Shown in pieces: positions 63,010 to 64,000 of a stretch of DNA of 64,000 bases (the stretch's first letter is position 1; each line of letters begins with the position of its first letter). Source of the stretch: Yarrowia lipolytica (Eukaryota > Ascomycota > Dipodascomycetes > Dipodascales); NCBI RefSeq assembly GCF_001761485.1, contig NC_090771.1, positions 1,302,001 to 1,366,000 on the forward strand, given 5' to 3'. A program made the translations under genes and the position numbers. Under the pieces are notes generated by a model. That model made no database searches and had not been told where the DNA came from. It was given only the letters and a program-made list of their open reading frames with translations.

Positions 63010-64000
63010 TCGAGTGAAACATCAGCATATCCACTCTGTTCTCTGAGCCGTTGCTCTATTCGCTTCTAAAGTGATTCACTGACTACAGTAATCACTTCCC
63101 AATTTACGATACCTAGGATTTATTAAATACAAACTGCATTAAATGGCCAACTGATACCTGTGGATTCGATTTTGTTAGTATTGGTAAAGGGCATGTATAT
63201 CTTCAAGTATTGGTGATGTAGTTACGTACCCGTGCTTGTATTTGTGTTTGTACTTGATTTATTGGAGGGAATTACAATACTTACTCTCCAGCTATTAAAT
63301 ATGTGATACTCGTATATATTGCCTGTCCGTATTTTGGCGGGATCATCATGTTGACGATAGACCTGGAGTTATGCAGATCAATGTGGCTTGTAAGGATATG
63401 TCCAACCTGGCATATTTGGCAGGAAAAAAGCCTGTGTGTTGCAACCGGTGTATTCTCCCCATCTTTCTGATCAAATGGATATGCCGGAATAACCATTTTT
63501 CCAGCTGAAAGACTACAGAGACCTTTCTCTCCTTCATTGTAGCCAATAATCTGCACCTAAATCATAAGCTATAGGAAAGAGGACCTCAAACTCGGAATAG
63601 TTGTGTGAACACCACATTATCTGATTAAATAAATCAACTGTCCCATGTGTCAATACCGCATCCCTATCCTCCATATACCACCACCTGTCCCCTAGCCGAG
63701 TTTAGACACGTCCTGTTTTTCCGAACTTGACCGTTAATGTCTCAAAGGAGTTAGATCCAACTTAATTTCTGCCATGAGGGAGATACCACCAAGGAGAGTA
63801 GCATTGTACTCATGCTGTGTGGCAGCAACAGATAAGCGGCATTTGCTACGGTTGACTTTAGTGCGCCCCCTGCTTTTGTCCAACTCGGCCGATAGCTGTT
63901 TGCTATTGCTCCGCCCATGCATAAGTCTACAAGCACCGTACGAGTAGTTAGTACGTGTGTTCGGGTTCGTGTTGAACTGAAGTTCGCTACCCTGCAATTG
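63010..64000. other. 3' flank and unassigned sequence to the window end
   Basis: About 990 bases. Short minus-strand frames (63281-63556 and 63734-63997) are not convincing. The latter could be the edge of something beyond the window. Nothing else was identified. Confidence 0.45.

Overview
The window looks like nuclear chromosomal DNA of the yeast Yarrowia lipolytica or a very close relative. The evidence is as follows. Spliced genes use a GTGAGT or GTAAGT donor and a CTAAC branch site that sits almost on top of the acceptor (CTAAC-n-CAG). A single 5S rRNA gene stands alone among protein genes. Both tRNA genes carry short introns next to the anticodon. The conserved genes are typical of budding yeasts, and gene spacing is loose, with several intergenic stretches of 3-6 kb. 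No bacterial, plasmid or phage features are present.

Layout. 0-16 kb: possible tail of a gene entering from the left; ceramide glucosyltransferase (-); a Zn2Cys6 regulator of the Ppr1/UaY type (+); an F-box protein (-); a small unrecognised protein (-); RLP24 (-); an intron-bearing tRNA-Asp; a two-helix mitochondrial membrane protein resembling Mrx15/TMEM223 (+); and the pyruvate dehydrogenase E3-binding protein PDX1 (-). 16-21 kb: a gene-poor stretch containing a run of 31 A. 21-27 kb: a very large modular cell-surface gene with signal peptide, three near-identical 735-bp Cys-rich modules, 99-bp repeats, a long Ser/Gly/Asn/Asp stalk and a GPI signal. Its reading frame is interrupted by a dense cluster of one-base indels. 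27-36 kb: the splicing factor Cactin (+), tRNA-Pro (-), an ANTH-domain endocytic adaptor (-), and the SCF subunit MET30 (+). 36-42 kb: gene-poor, with a 5S rRNA gene and a possible small spliced gene. 42-47.4 kb: a GAC1-type glycogen-targeting subunit of protein phosphatase 1 (two exons) and a nitronate monooxygenase. 47.4-51.6 kb: gene-poor, with one possible small spliced gene. 51.6-58.6 kb: NMD3, BST1 and MPP10, all on + and closely spaced. 59.4-63 kb: two secreted proteins that appear to be diverged tandem paralogues.

How the genes relate. There is no operon logic, but some themes recur. RLP24, NMD3 and MPP10 all serve ribosome biogenesis (pre-60S assembly, 60S export, and the U3 processome). 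The large adhesin-like gene, the two secreted paralogues, BST1 (GPI-anchor inositol deacylation) and the glucosylceramide synthase all bear on the cell surface and secretory pathway. The most unusual parts are the modular surface gene, with its indel cluster and an apparent intron abutting its start codon, the tandem secreted paralogues, the solitary 5S gene, a 66-bp minisatellite, and three places where splice signals suggest unannotated or misannotated exons.
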